DNA from: an uncultured Muribaculaceae bacterium
GTDB taxonomy: Bacteria > Bacteroidota > Bacteroidia > Bacteroidales > Muribaculaceae
Direction of reading: 5' to 3'
Length of the DNA: 64,000 bases
NCBI GenBank assembly: GCA_944321705.1
Contig: CALUMG010000004.1
Coordinates: 124,001-188,000, forward strand
Shown: piece after piece, positions 37,146 to 45,147 of the stretch
How the letters are laid out: each line of letters starts with the position of its first letter
Position numbering within the stretch: position 1 is the first letter of the stretch
Notes under the pieces: generated by a model
The model's input: only the letters and a program-made list of their open reading frames with translations
Database searches by the model: none
What the model was told of the DNA's origin: nothing
Translations under genes and position numbers: made by a program

Positions 37146-37166
37146 GGCTTGGCAAAATGTCAAGCC
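37146..37166. other. Hairpin in the hutU upstream region
   Basis: GGCTTG / CAAGCC arms with a short loop lie about 145 bases before hutU. Without a T run it is not an obvious terminator. It might be an operator or part of the leader. Otherwise the 37004-37197 gap shows nothing I recognise. Confidence 0.3.
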
Positions 37167-37197
37167 CGCGGATGTTATATATTGATATTTCGTATAT

Positions 37198-37238
37198 AAA
37201 AAACGACTCGTGGAAATCATTTTCCACGAGTCGTTTTT
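37198..37238 (-). terminator. Terminator of the bamD-omega operon
   Basis: Long near-perfect inverted repeat, arms AAAAACGACTCGTGGAAA / TTTCCACGAGTCGTTTTT with a loop of three bases. T runs on both sides. It ends the - strand operon that finishes at 37270. Confidence 0.85.
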
Positions 37239-37269
37239 ATGTTTTTGACAAGACGAATTAATTTATGGC

Positions 37270-37611
37270 TTAATTTGCGTCAATGTTGTCTTTTTCTTTC
37301 AACGGGTTTCGATAAACAAGTTTGTGTTCCTCATATTCTTGAGCTGCTATAAGCGTTGGCTTTGGCAATTTCTCATAATAACGGGATATTTCAATTTGCT
37401 CACGGTTTTCAGAGATTTCCTCCAAATTGTCGTTCATGGAAGCAAATTCTTGCAATTTCTTTTCCAAGTCTTGTTTCATCTCTATAGCAATCTGGTTGGC
37501 GCGTTTTGCTATGATGCAAACGGTTTCATATACGTTACCTGTGTCTTCAGACAACTTTATCATGTCGCGCGTCACAGTGTTGAGTGGAGCATTTGTTTTT
37601 TTATAATCCAT
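37270..37611 (-). CDS. RNA polymerase omega (Rpb6-like) subunit
   Basis: 113 residues with the omega/Rpb6 core TGNVYETVCIIAKRANQIAI, followed by a charged helical insert and a C-terminal KPTLIAAQEYEEHKLVYRNP. This form is typical of Bacteroidota, where the gene sits directly downstream of bamD, exactly as here (28 bases). Omega helps assembly and stability of RNA polymerase. The insert makes it longer than E. coli RpoZ. Confidence 0.82.
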   Translation of the reverse strand: MDYKKTNAPLNTVTRDMIKLSEDTGNVYETVCIIAKRANQIAIEMKQDLEKKLQEFASMNDNLEEISENREQIEISRYYEKLPKPTLIAAQEYEEHKLVYRNPLKEKDNIDAN

Positions 37612-37639
37612 TTTCTTAGAGAATATAAGTGAAGTTGTA

Positions 37640-38449
37640 TTAATTATTTACATAACGGTTTGCGATCGCAAAGATATTGTCGGCTTCTTTGCGGCTTTCA
37701 CTTTCCGGGTAGTTGTTTATGAAAGAGTAATACTCGTCTATCACGTCCCTGAATCGCTCGACTTTCTTTTCTTCGACACTTTGTGATGCTTCTTGGAATC
37801 GGGCTTTCAAGATCAGCAATTCGAGTTGTTCCTTGTATTTGCTATAAGGATAATCCTTTATTGCATTGCGGGCAACGATTACAGCCGATTCATAATTGTT
37901 CCCCATATAGTTACCGAGGTTGTAATATAGTTGCGCATTTTGCAACTCTTTTAGCACGAGTTTGTCTTGCAACTCAAATATGGCGTTTTGAGCTATGGAC
38001 ACTCTGTCGCTCTTTGGAAAGTAATCAAGGAATGCTTGAAGTTCCTCGATGGCTTTGTAGGTGTCGGTTTGATCAAGTTGAGGGTCTGGAGAGTCAAGGT
38101 AATATCCATATCCGGCATAGAAACGTGCCAATTCAGTGTATTGGCCTTTGGGATAGTGGGTATAGTAGGTCTTGAAATATGACCCGGCGCTGATGTAGTC
38201 TTGATTTTCGTAGTAGCTCAAACCGAGCAAGTAAAGAGACTCTTCAGCCTTGTCGGTACCTTTGAATACGGTTACAAGGTCGGTCAATATGGTCGATGCT
38301 TGCGCATATTTCTTTTGCTCAAAAGCCTTTTTTGCGTATTCGTATTTATAATTGTAGTCATTGCTTTTCAGTACTTTGTTGTATTCGCCGCAACTTGCGA
38401 GCGACAAAGCAACGCCGACAAGCAAAATGGTCAAACGGGATTGCTTCAT
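37640..38449 (-). CDS. bamD: Outer membrane assembly lipoprotein BamD
   Basis: I use ATG 38449, since the first residues then form a lipoprotein signal: MKQSRLTILLVGVALSLASC with the lipobox LASC. An upstream in-frame ATG at 38572 would cross the promoter. Five TPR-like repeats follow (YEYAKKAFEQKKYAQASTIL, YLLGLSYYENQDYISAGSYF, YTELARFYAGYGYYLDS). BamD is the essential lipoprotein of the BAM complex, inserting beta-barrel proteins in the outer membrane. It is cotranscribed with the omega-like gene from the strong promoter at 38483-38513. Confidence 0.9.
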   Translation of the reverse strand: MKQSRLTILLVGVALSLASCGEYNKVLKSNDYNYKYEYAKKAFEQKKYAQASTILTDLVTVFKGTDKAEESLYLLGLSYYENQDYISAGSYFKTYYTHYPKGQYTELARFYAGYGYYLDSPDPQLDQTDTYKAIEELQAFLDYFPKSDRVSIAQNAIFELQDKLVLKELQNAQLYYNLGNYMGNNYESAVIVARNAIKDYPYSKYKEQLELLILKARFQEASQSVEEKKVERFRDVIDEYYSFINNYPESESRKEADNIFAIANRYVNN

Positions 38450-38482
38450 AATATGTCTGTCTGTAAGAATATATTTAGCATG

Positions 38483-38513
38483 CAAATTTACGCAATAATC
38501 CCAAGAGCACAAA
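38483..38513 (-). promoter_or_regulatory. Promoter of bamD and omega gene
   Basis: On the - strand TTTG (38513-38510), exactly 19 bases, TAAATTTG (38490-38483). Full consensus. It lies 34 bases before the chosen bamD start, which supports that start. Confidence 0.75.
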
Positions 38514-38721
38514 TACTTTCGATTAAAATAATGATTTTTGAGATAAAACAATGCAAAAAATGGATGTTGCAAGCGAGGTGTTGCTGTCTTTAACGTGTGA
38601 ACTTGACATCAAGTTAAAATTCAATCAGAGTACATCTAGCCTTTGGGATATCGAGGTTGCGGAGTGTGTGCATGCTTAAAATTTTGTAGCGGTAGATTCA
38701 TGGTAGTTATGAAAATTTTGT

Positions 38722-38729
38722 TATTTTTG
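38722..38729 (+). promoter_or_regulatory. Putative promoter -7 (TATTTTTG) of the murein-peptide operon
   Basis: TATTTTTG fits TAnnTTTG and gives a leader of about 17 bases to ATG 38753. No TTTG at the right distance. It overlaps the in-frame GTG at 38729, which argues against that codon as the start. Confidence 0.45.
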
Positions 38730-38752
38730 TGGAAATCATAATAAAAATAAGT

Positions 38753-40183
38753 ATGCGCGTAGCAATAAAAAAATGTTTAGTGGTAGCATTGGCAGTTTCT
38801 GCGTTCGGCGGGATTAATGCTCAGTCATGGAAAGCCGAGGCCATTGAAAATATACATTCCGGTAATTTTAAGGAAGCTGAAACTATTCTTGCGAATGTCG
38901 TAGGAGTGGAGCGTGAGAAATATTCGGTAGTAATTGATTCGTTGACACAAATAATGGAAAGAATCAGAGCTGATTTCAACATGACTCCTGAACAGGGCAG
39001 GGCAGCTATATCAAAAAAAGTGTTGAACTTGAGCGATGAGCTATTGTCGGAGTGGAAAAGTAAAAAATATCTTGAAACAATGATTATAGACGGTCAAGAA
39101 ATGTGGTTCAGAAAGGCCGTGAGGAATTTGTGGCTGCTCGACCGTGATAATTTTGCTTCGGAAAATGAAGCGGAACGCAAGCGTGAATACAACGAATTGT
39201 ATAATTATTATATCGATGCGATGGCTTCGGCCCCAGATGAAGACAATGTTAGAAACTGGCACAAAGCCAAAATAACATTTACAATGGATGTCGATGCCGA
39301 CGCAGTTCCTGCCGGTGAAACTGTGCGCGTGTGGTTGCCATATCCGTTTGACAATGGTCGTCAACGCAACATAAAATTCATTTCATCGAGCCATAAAGCT
39401 AAATTCTCAGGTAAGAAAAGCGGGCATCACACAGTTTATATGGAGGCGCAAGCCACGGGAGACAAGCCTGTACATTTTGAGGTGACTTATGAATATGAAG
39501 TGGGAGCCGAGATTTATGATTATGAAGGAATCATGCAGGCATTGAAGCCATATGACACCGGTAGCGGTTTATACAAAGAGTACACTCGCGGAATATTTCC
39601 GCATATAGTGGTGAACGACCATATTAAGTCCATCGCCGACAGTTTGACAAATGGTTGTGACAATCCTGTCGACAAGGCTTCGGTGATATATGATTGGATT
39701 GTAGCTAATTTCCCATGGGCCGGTGCGAGGAATTACAGTACAATCCCTTGTATGCCCGAGTATGTGCTTGAACAGGGACATGGCGATTGTGGTCAAGTGG
39801 CATTGCTTTATATTTCAATGTTGCGGTCGGTGGGGATTCCTGCACGGTGGGAAAGCGGATGGATGTTGCATCCCGGACGCGAAGGAATGCATGATTGGTG
39901 TGAAGTGTATTATGAAGGAGTCGGATGGGTGCCGTGCGATGTGTCGATGGGGCGTACCGTCAAAGGTGAAGATTTAAAAGATTATTATAAGTTTGGCACC
40001 GATGTTTACAGACTGGCGACGAATGAATGTACAAACGGTATTCTTAATCCTGAGAAGAAATATCTTAGAACTGAAACTGTGGACTTCCAAGAGGGGGAAG
40101 TAGAATGGCGAAACGGGAACATTCCTCATTCCAAGTGGACTTCACGTCTTGTCGTTGATGAATTTAAGAAAGTCAGAAATTAA
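38753..40183 (+). CDS. Exported transglutaminase-like (cysteine protease-fold) protein
   Basis: Start at ATG 38753 yields a signal peptide (MRVAIKKCLVVALAVSAFGG...NAQ). The C-terminal half is a transglutaminase-like domain with all three catalytic positions: Cys near residue 345 in QGHGDCGQVALLY, His in HDWCEVYYE, and Asp in GWVPCDVS. Before it lies a beta-rich domain (GETVRVWLPYPFDNGRQRNI). Such bacterial proteins are usually peptidases. It leads an operon with an NlpC/P60 peptidase and a dipeptide epimerase, so cell-wall peptides are the probable substrate. Confidence 0.85.
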   Translation: MRVAIKKCLVVALAVSAFGGINAQSWKAEAIENIHSGNFKEAETILANVVGVEREKYSVVIDSLTQIMERIRADFNMTPEQGRAAISKKVLNLSDELLSEWKSKKYLETMIIDGQEMWFRKAVRNLWLLDRDNFASENEAERKREYNELYNYYIDAMASAPDEDNVRNWHKAKITFTMDVDADAVPAGETVRVWLPYPFDNGRQRNIKFISSSHKAKFSGKKSGHHTVYMEAQATGDKPVHFEVTYEYEVGAEIYDYEGIMQALKPYDTGSGLYKEYTRGIFPHIVVNDHIKSIADSLTNGCDNPVDKASVIYDWIVANFPWAGARNYSTIPCMPEYVLEQGHGDCGQVALLYISMLRSVGIPARWESGWMLHPGREGMHDWCEVYYEGVGWVPCDVSMGRTVKGEDLKDYYKFGTDVYRLATNECTNGILNPEKKYLRTETVDFQEGEVEWRNGNIPHSKWTSRLVVDEFKKVRN

Positions 40184-40204
40184 AAAAATTATTTAGTTAG
40201 AAAT

Positions 40205-41353
40205 ATGAAACCTTCTAAACCAATGAAATTTTTGTTTTTAGCCCTTATGGCGGCATTATGCAATTTTTCTGTCATGTCGCAGAATGTGAATGAAATGATT
40301 GATGAATTGAAAAGCGAATATGCTCCCGACAAGCGTACAGCCGTTTGGGATGTCCAAGCTGAAGAACACTATGAAGCATGGTTGCTGAAAGGCGAAGTTG
40401 ACAAGCCCGAATATAAACAAATTATTTTAGACCGACTTGACAGTGAAAAACTCAAATATGTCGATAGCATCAAAGTGCTTGGTTGCGGATGGGGTATGGT
40501 AAAACTGTCGGTGGCATCTTTGCGTGCCGAAGGGCGTCATGCCGCTGAAATGGTGTCGCAGGCTATAATGGGCATGCCTGTCAAATTGCTTGAGCCTGCC
40601 GGTGAATGGTATAAAGTTCAAACGCCTGATGATTATATCTCGTTTGTTCCGGCTAATTCACTTGCACTCAAAAGTGAAAAAGAACTCGCTGAATGGCGTA
40701 AAGCCAAGAGAATGATAGTGACAGTTGGAAATACAGTATTGCTGTCGCAACCAGGCAGCGGAGAAACAGTGAGTGACCTTGTGCTTGGAAATATTCTCGA
40801 ATATAAGGGCAAAAAAGGCAATTGGTTGCATGTGGCAACTCCTGACGGACGAGAAGGATATGTTAACAGCAATCAAATGGAAGATTTTGAAAAATGGTCT
40901 AAGCAAGCATTTGATGCCGACGTTATAATAAATACAGCGAAGGGCATGACCGGTTCGGGATACTTGTGGGGCGGAACTTCTACAAAATTGACCGATTGCT
41001 CAGGACTTGTGAAGGTTTCTTATTTTGCAAATGCGATAATTTTGCAGCGTGATGCTTCACAGCAGGCTTTGACCGGCTTGCGAATCAATGCAGCCGATTG
41101 GAAAGAAAGCGCTAAGAAAGGCGATTTGCTCTTTTGGGGGACAAAATCGGGCCGGGTGACGCATGTGGGATTATACATAGGCGACGGTCGTTACATTCAT
41201 TGTTCCGGACAAGTGAAATTCAACAACCTGGATTCGAGCGCGCCCGATTTCTTGGACACACCTTTTCTCTCGATAAGCCGCATTGACGGTTGTATGGGCT
41301 CGTTTGGCATCATACCGGTGAGGGATCATGAATGGTATTTTGAGAAGAAATAA
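40205..41353 (+). CDS. SH3/NlpC-P60 endopeptidase for murein peptides
   Basis: A signal peptide precedes two SH3b-like domains: GMPVKLLEPAGEWYKVQTPD and NTVLLSQPGSGETVSDLVLG followed by KKGNWLHVATPDGREGYVNS. The NlpC/P60 domain shows Cys near residue 265 (TKLTDCSGLVKVSYF), His in GRVTHVGLYIGDG and the third His in YIHCSG. The arrangement matches gamma-D-glutamyl-diamino-acid endopeptidases (dipeptidyl-peptidase VI type), which split muropeptides to L-Ala-D-Glu and related products. The next gene encodes an epimerase of just that dipeptide. Spacing to neighbours is 21 and 46 bases. Confidence 0.88.
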   Translation: MKPSKPMKFLFLALMAALCNFSVMSQNVNEMIDELKSEYAPDKRTAVWDVQAEEHYEAWLLKGEVDKPEYKQIILDRLDSEKLKYVDSIKVLGCGWGMVKLSVASLRAEGRHAAEMVSQAIMGMPVKLLEPAGEWYKVQTPDDYISFVPANSLALKSEKELAEWRKAKRMIVTVGNTVLLSQPGSGETVSDLVLGNILEYKGKKGNWLHVATPDGREGYVNSNQMEDFEKWSKQAFDADVIINTAKGMTGSGYLWGGTSTKLTDCSGLVKVSYFANAIILQRDASQQALTGLRINAADWKESAKKGDLLFWGTKSGRVTHVGLYIGDGRYIHCSGQVKFNNLDSSAPDFLDTPFLSISRIDGCMGSFGIIPVRDHEWYFEKK

Positions 41354-41399
41354 TAAATCAAATTTTGCAATTAATCACACGACATAAAATACTCATATC

Positions 41400-42533
41400 A
41401 TGGATAGAAGAAAGTTTTTAATAAGCACCGGAATGGGACTTGTTGCTGCTGCGTCTCCAATTTCCATATCGGCAATCGATAGTGCCACTCGTCGCATGAC
41501 ATCGCGTTCGGGAAGGCTTAATTTGTCGTTCATGCCATACGACTTGAAGTTGAAGCATGCATTTAATCTTGCCAAGTCGAGCCGGACCCATACTCCCGAT
41601 GTGCAAGTTGAAATAGAATATGATGGAATTATAGGATATGGAGAGGCTTCAATGCCCCCTTATCTTGGAGAAAGCGTTGAAAGTGTCACTCGTTTCTTAA
41701 GCAAGCTTGATTTGACACAGTTCAGTGATCCTTTCCGATTAGAAGAAATTTTGGAATATGTTGATTCTGTTGAAGAGGGAAATCGTGCTGCCAAGGCCTC
41801 AATAGATATTGCCTTGCACGACTTGTTGGGTAAAATAATGGGGCAGCCGTGGTACAAAATTTGGGGATTGTCGCCCGAAAAAGCCCCGAACACGAGTTTC
41901 ACCATAGGAATTGACACCGAAGAAGTGGTAAGGCAGAAAATGGAAGAGGCAAAGCCTTACAAGGTCATTAAAGTGAAGATGGGGCTTGACAATGACAAGG
42001 AACTTGTGAATATCATAAGAAGCATTACCGACGTGCCCATTTGTGTTGATGCCAATCAAGGTTGGAAGACAAAAGAACAAGGATTGGAGATGGTGGAATG
42101 GCTTTCCGACAAAAACTGCTTGTTTATAGAACAGCCATTTTCCAAGGAAATGCTTGAAGAAACCAAATGGTTGCGCGAGCGCAGCAGCTTGCCAATTATT
42201 GCCGACGAGGCTTTTCAACGGTTGCCCGACATAAACAAGCTGAGCGAATATTACGACGGCATAAACATTAAATTGATGAAGAGTACCGGCATGCATGAGG
42301 CTTACAAGATGATTGTGTTGGCTCGTGCATTAGGAATGAAAGTCATGATTGGCTGTATGACTGAGACATCGTGTGCCGTGACGGCTGCCGCGCAATTGTC
42401 TCCTCTTGTTGATTGGGCCGATCTTGATGGAAACTTGCTTATCGCCAATGACCGATTTGATGGCATAAAGATAGTAAACGGACAGGTGACCATTCCTGCC
42501 GACCGTCCCGGAATCGGAGTTGAATTATTGTAA
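41400..42533 (+). CDS. Dipeptide (L-Ala-D/L-Glu) epimerase
   Basis: Enolase-superfamily enzyme. The catalytic Lys lies in KVIKVKMG; metal ligands are in CVDANQGW, FIEQPF and IADEAF; and the second acid/base Lys is in GINIKLMKS, with GCMTETS near the end. These are the marks of L-Ala-D/L-Glu epimerases that recycle murein dipeptides. The N-terminus MDRRKFLISTGMGL has a twin-arginine-like signal, so this copy may be exported folded, unlike the cytoplasmic E. coli enzyme. It closes the operon and is followed by a strong terminator. Confidence 0.87.
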   Translation: MDRRKFLISTGMGLVAAASPISISAIDSATRRMTSRSGRLNLSFMPYDLKLKHAFNLAKSSRTHTPDVQVEIEYDGIIGYGEASMPPYLGESVESVTRFLSKLDLTQFSDPFRLEEILEYVDSVEEGNRAAKASIDIALHDLLGKIMGQPWYKIWGLSPEKAPNTSFTIGIDTEEVVRQKMEEAKPYKVIKVKMGLDNDKELVNIIRSITDVPICVDANQGWKTKEQGLEMVEWLSDKNCLFIEQPFSKEMLEETKWLRERSSLPIIADEAFQRLPDINKLSEYYDGINIKLMKSTGMHEAYKMIVLARALGMKVMIGCMTETSCAVTAAAQLSPLVDWADLDGNLLIANDRFDGIKIVNGQVTIPADRPGIGVELL

Positions 42534-42560
42534 AATCAAGCTTGAACGGCGTTAAATATA

Positions 42561-42596
42561 AAGCGTGAACCCATCTCATATGACGGGTTCACGCTT
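42561..42596. terminator. Bidirectional terminator
   Basis: Perfect arms AAGCGTGAACCC / GGGTTCACGCTT with a 12-base loop between two converging genes. Confidence 0.75.
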
Positions 42597-42620
42597 CGTT
42601 ATTGTGTGTTCGTGACGCTT

Positions 42621-44150
42621 TTATTTTTTCCTTAATTCGTACAAGTCGAGACGGCGGTCACGCAGGTTGCGAACACTGCCGTATGTGTGCAATTTGCTTA
42701 GAAGGTCAAGATCGACGTCGCTTACGAGTATCATTTCGGTGTTTGGAGTGGCTTCTGCACGTTTGCCGTCGGTAGGGAATGCGAAGTCGCATGGGGTGAA
42801 TACTGCCGATTGGGCATATTGAATATCCATGTTATGCACGCGAGGTAAGTTGCCGACCGAACCGGCTATTGCGACAAAACATTCATTTTCAATGGCTCGG
42901 GCTTGTGCACACACTCTGACGCGAGAATAGGCATTTTGCGTGTCGGTGAGGAATGGAACGAAAAGAATCTGCATGCCGTCTTCAGCAAGGAGCCTTGACA
43001 ATTCGGGGAATTCCACATCGTAACATATAAGGACGCCTATTTTTGCACAGTCGGTATCAAAAGTTTTCACCATCTTGCCTCCCGACAGACCCCAACTTTT
43101 GGCTTCATCAGGTGTGATATGTACTTTCCCGTATGTCTCGTATGTTCCATCGCGACGGCACAAGAAACCTACATTGAGCAACTTGTTATTGTCGGTGAGA
43201 TAAGGCATGCTGCCGGTTATGATGTTGATATTGTAGCTGATGGCAAGTTTGATGAACCGGTCGCGAATCTCTTCGGTGTATTTTGCAAGTTTCCTTATTG
43301 ATTGCGCTTCTCCAAGGTTGTTGAACTTTGCCATGAGTGGGGCATTGAAATACTCGGGAAATAGGATGAAATCGCTTTGATAAGCTGAAACTGCGTCCAC
43401 GAAGAATTCCACTTGCTCAAACACGTCATCGATGCTTTTGTATGGACGCATTTGCCATTGGACAAGACCTATGCGCACGGTAGTTTTCTTTTCGATTACG
43501 TCGGGCTTAGGCTGATAATAAATGTTGTCCCATTGCAGCAGTGTCGCGTAGTGTTTAGATTCTTCGTCGTTGGGCAAGTAGTTGGTTATGACTTTCCTCA
43601 CATGGAAGTCATTTGACAACTGGAATGTCAATACCGGGTCATATATTTCACGAGTGCGTACTTTGTTGATATATTCGCGTGGTCGCATTTTATCGGCATA
43701 CTTGTAATAGTTTGGAATGCGACCGCCAAACATTATGGCTTTAAGATTGAGGGTTTCACAAAGGTCTTTACGATAGTCATACATTCGTCTTGCCAATCTG
43801 AGGCCGCGATAATCGGGATGTATGAATACTTCTATGCCATAGAGTATGTTACCATGTGGGTTGTGGGTGTTGAATGTTTCATTTCCCGTGACTTGGGCAT
43901 AGGTGTGGTCGCCTTTCACAAGATTGTAGTCCACGATGATTGATAGTGCGCATCCCACGATTTTGCTGTCCACGACGGTGACGATTTGGCCTTCAGGGAA
44001 AATTTGCGTCAACGTTTTGATTTGGTCGTATGTCCAAAATACATCTTTGTCGGCATATACGCGTTTGAACGATTGTGCAAGTTCATCATAATCGGATAGG
44101 CGTAATTGCCTTACTTCCACTTTGTTGATTTCTCGTTTGTTGTTTTCCAT
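42621..44150 (-). CDS. GNAT acetyltransferase-nitrilase fusion protein
   Basis: The first 210 residues are a GNAT domain (VRQLRLSDYDELAQSFKRVY, GIEVFIHPDYRGLRLARRMY with the acetyl-CoA loop). The rest is a carbon-nitrogen hydrolase of the nitrilase family with its Glu-Lys-Cys set: FILFPEYF, YGKVHITPDE and IGVLICYDVEFPEL. The 509-residue fused form is common in Bacteroidota and some other bacteria. The nitrilase half resembles amidases acting on N-carbamoyl or amide compounds; the real substrate is unknown. A TAATTTTG box on the - strand at 44245-44252 could be its promoter. Confidence 0.88.
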   Translation of the reverse strand: MENNKREINKVEVRQLRLSDYDELAQSFKRVYADKDVFWTYDQIKTLTQIFPEGQIVTVVDSKIVGCALSIIVDYNLVKGDHTYAQVTGNETFNTHNPHGNILYGIEVFIHPDYRGLRLARRMYDYRKDLCETLNLKAIMFGGRIPNYYKYADKMRPREYINKVRTREIYDPVLTFQLSNDFHVRKVITNYLPNDEESKHYATLLQWDNIYYQPKPDVIEKKTTVRIGLVQWQMRPYKSIDDVFEQVEFFVDAVSAYQSDFILFPEYFNAPLMAKFNNLGEAQSIRKLAKYTEEIRDRFIKLAISYNINIITGSMPYLTDNNKLLNVGFLCRRDGTYETYGKVHITPDEAKSWGLSGGKMVKTFDTDCAKIGVLICYDVEFPELSRLLAEDGMQILFVPFLTDTQNAYSRVRVCAQARAIENECFVAIAGSVGNLPRVHNMDIQYAQSAVFTPCDFAFPTDGKRAEATPNTEMILVSDVDLDLLSKLHTYGSVRNLRDRRLDLYELRKK

Positions 44151-44244
44151 AAGTCGAGATATGACAAATATTTATCTATTCCGTCATCAATGTCTCTGTA
44201 GAGACTGGCGAGACACCGTATAGCCGGAATTGTTTATGATGGCG

Positions 44245-44252
44245 CAAAATTA
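44245..44252 (-). promoter_or_regulatory. Putative -7 box (TAATTTTG) of the GNAT-nitrilase gene
   Basis: Fits TAnnTTTG on the - strand, 95 bases before the start, in the gap after the flavoprotein gene. No -33 TTTG at the proper distance. Confidence 0.35.
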
Positions 44253-44302
44253 AACAGAATCTTCGGAATATCAGAGTAAAAATATTTTAATACTGCAAAA
44301 TA

Positions 44303-44794
44303 TCAAGGCTTGGGCAGTCGCTTGCATTTTCCACTGAACTCATGAATCTCAAGGCATATTATCTCGGTGCGGTGGAATGATTTTTCGGCATATTTCAATC
44401 CTATTTCCTGATGGCAAGGCGAGTATTTTTGCAGCAGCAATTTCAGTGCAAGCATTCGTTCATTCTCATTCAAGCCGATGTGAGCACTGCATTTTATTAT
44501 AATGCTTTTATATCCTGTAGTGAACTTGTCGGGAGCGATACTGGTGTGTCCGATGATACAAAATGACACTTGGGTATGCTGTAAAATTGATGACAGTTTC
44601 TTTCCTTCAGGAGCGCAGTGGATGTATATTTTGTCGTTCTTGTCCCACACATAATTTACCGGTATTCCATAAGGATTCCCATCGGGGGCTATCATCGACA
44701 GGATGCCATATTCGCCTGTTTGCAGCAATTGGCGTGCTTCAGATTCGGGGAGTAAACGATCTTGTCGTCTTACTGCATTGTTGTTGTAAATCAT
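44303..44794 (-). CDS. Pyridoxamine-phosphate-oxidase-fold flavoprotein (Nim-like)
   Basis: 163 residues with the split-barrel FMN-binding pattern LLQTGEYGILSMIAPDGNPY, GIPVNYVWDKNDKIYIHCAP, EGKKLSSILQHTQVSFCIIG. The order 'G.PY..P..Y....IY.HCA.EG.K' is that of the NimA/5-nitroimidazole reductase-like family. The physiological role is unknown and resistance should not be assumed. A TAAATTTG box at 44827-44834 (- strand) is a likely promoter element. Confidence 0.78.
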   Translation of the reverse strand: MIYNNNAVRRQDRLLPESEARQLLQTGEYGILSMIAPDGNPYGIPVNYVWDKNDKIYIHCAPEGKKLSSILQHTQVSFCIIGHTSIAPDKFTTGYKSIIIKCSAHIGLNENERMLALKLLLQKYSPCHQEIGLKYAEKSFHRTEIICLEIHEFSGKCKRLPKP

Positions 44795-44826
44795 CAGAGT
44801 GTTGTTTCTTCTTTATTTGCGTTCGA

Positions 44827-44834
44827 CAAATTTA
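44827..44834 (-). promoter_or_regulatory. Putative -7 box (TAAATTTG) of the Nim-like gene
   Basis: TAAATTTG on the - strand 33 bases before the start codon, with TTTC (not TTTG) about 20 bases upstream. Confidence 0.45.
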
Positions 44835-45070
44835 TTATATAGTCTTAATTTTAGGAAAACAGATTTAAAAAAACATGTTATTTTTAATTGGCAAAAAGAA
44901 TAGAAAATGGATTGAAACAATCGAACGTGAACGGTATTTTCATTATTCTAAAAATAGCTGCTTACAAATTGTAACTTTAGTTGTCATTTTGTCATTGCCG
45001 GCATCTTGAATTGTTGAATTTCAGCGAAGAAAAAAAGGTAAATTGAGGTACATTTAATGAAAAATTAGGT

Positions 45071-45078
45071 TATATTTG
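45071..45078 (+). promoter_or_regulatory. Putative gdhA promoter, -7 TATATTTG
   Basis: TATATTTG fits the consensus, 70 bases before gdhA. ATTG lies about 25 bases upstream, rather far for a -33 box. No gene is seen between 44835 and 45147. Confidence 0.5.
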
Positions 45079-45147
45079 TGTCAATAACGCACGGTAAGTG
45101 CGCGATATTAACTATTAGGAAAAAATACCATTAATAAAAGACCAGCT

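Noticed and set aside
38450..38572. Upstream extension of BamD
   Set aside because: It includes the perfect promoter at 38483-38513 and hides the lipoprotein signal.
44303..44794. Nitroimidazole resistance gene (nim)
   Set aside because: Only fold-level similarity is visible; many PPOX-fold proteins have unrelated roles.
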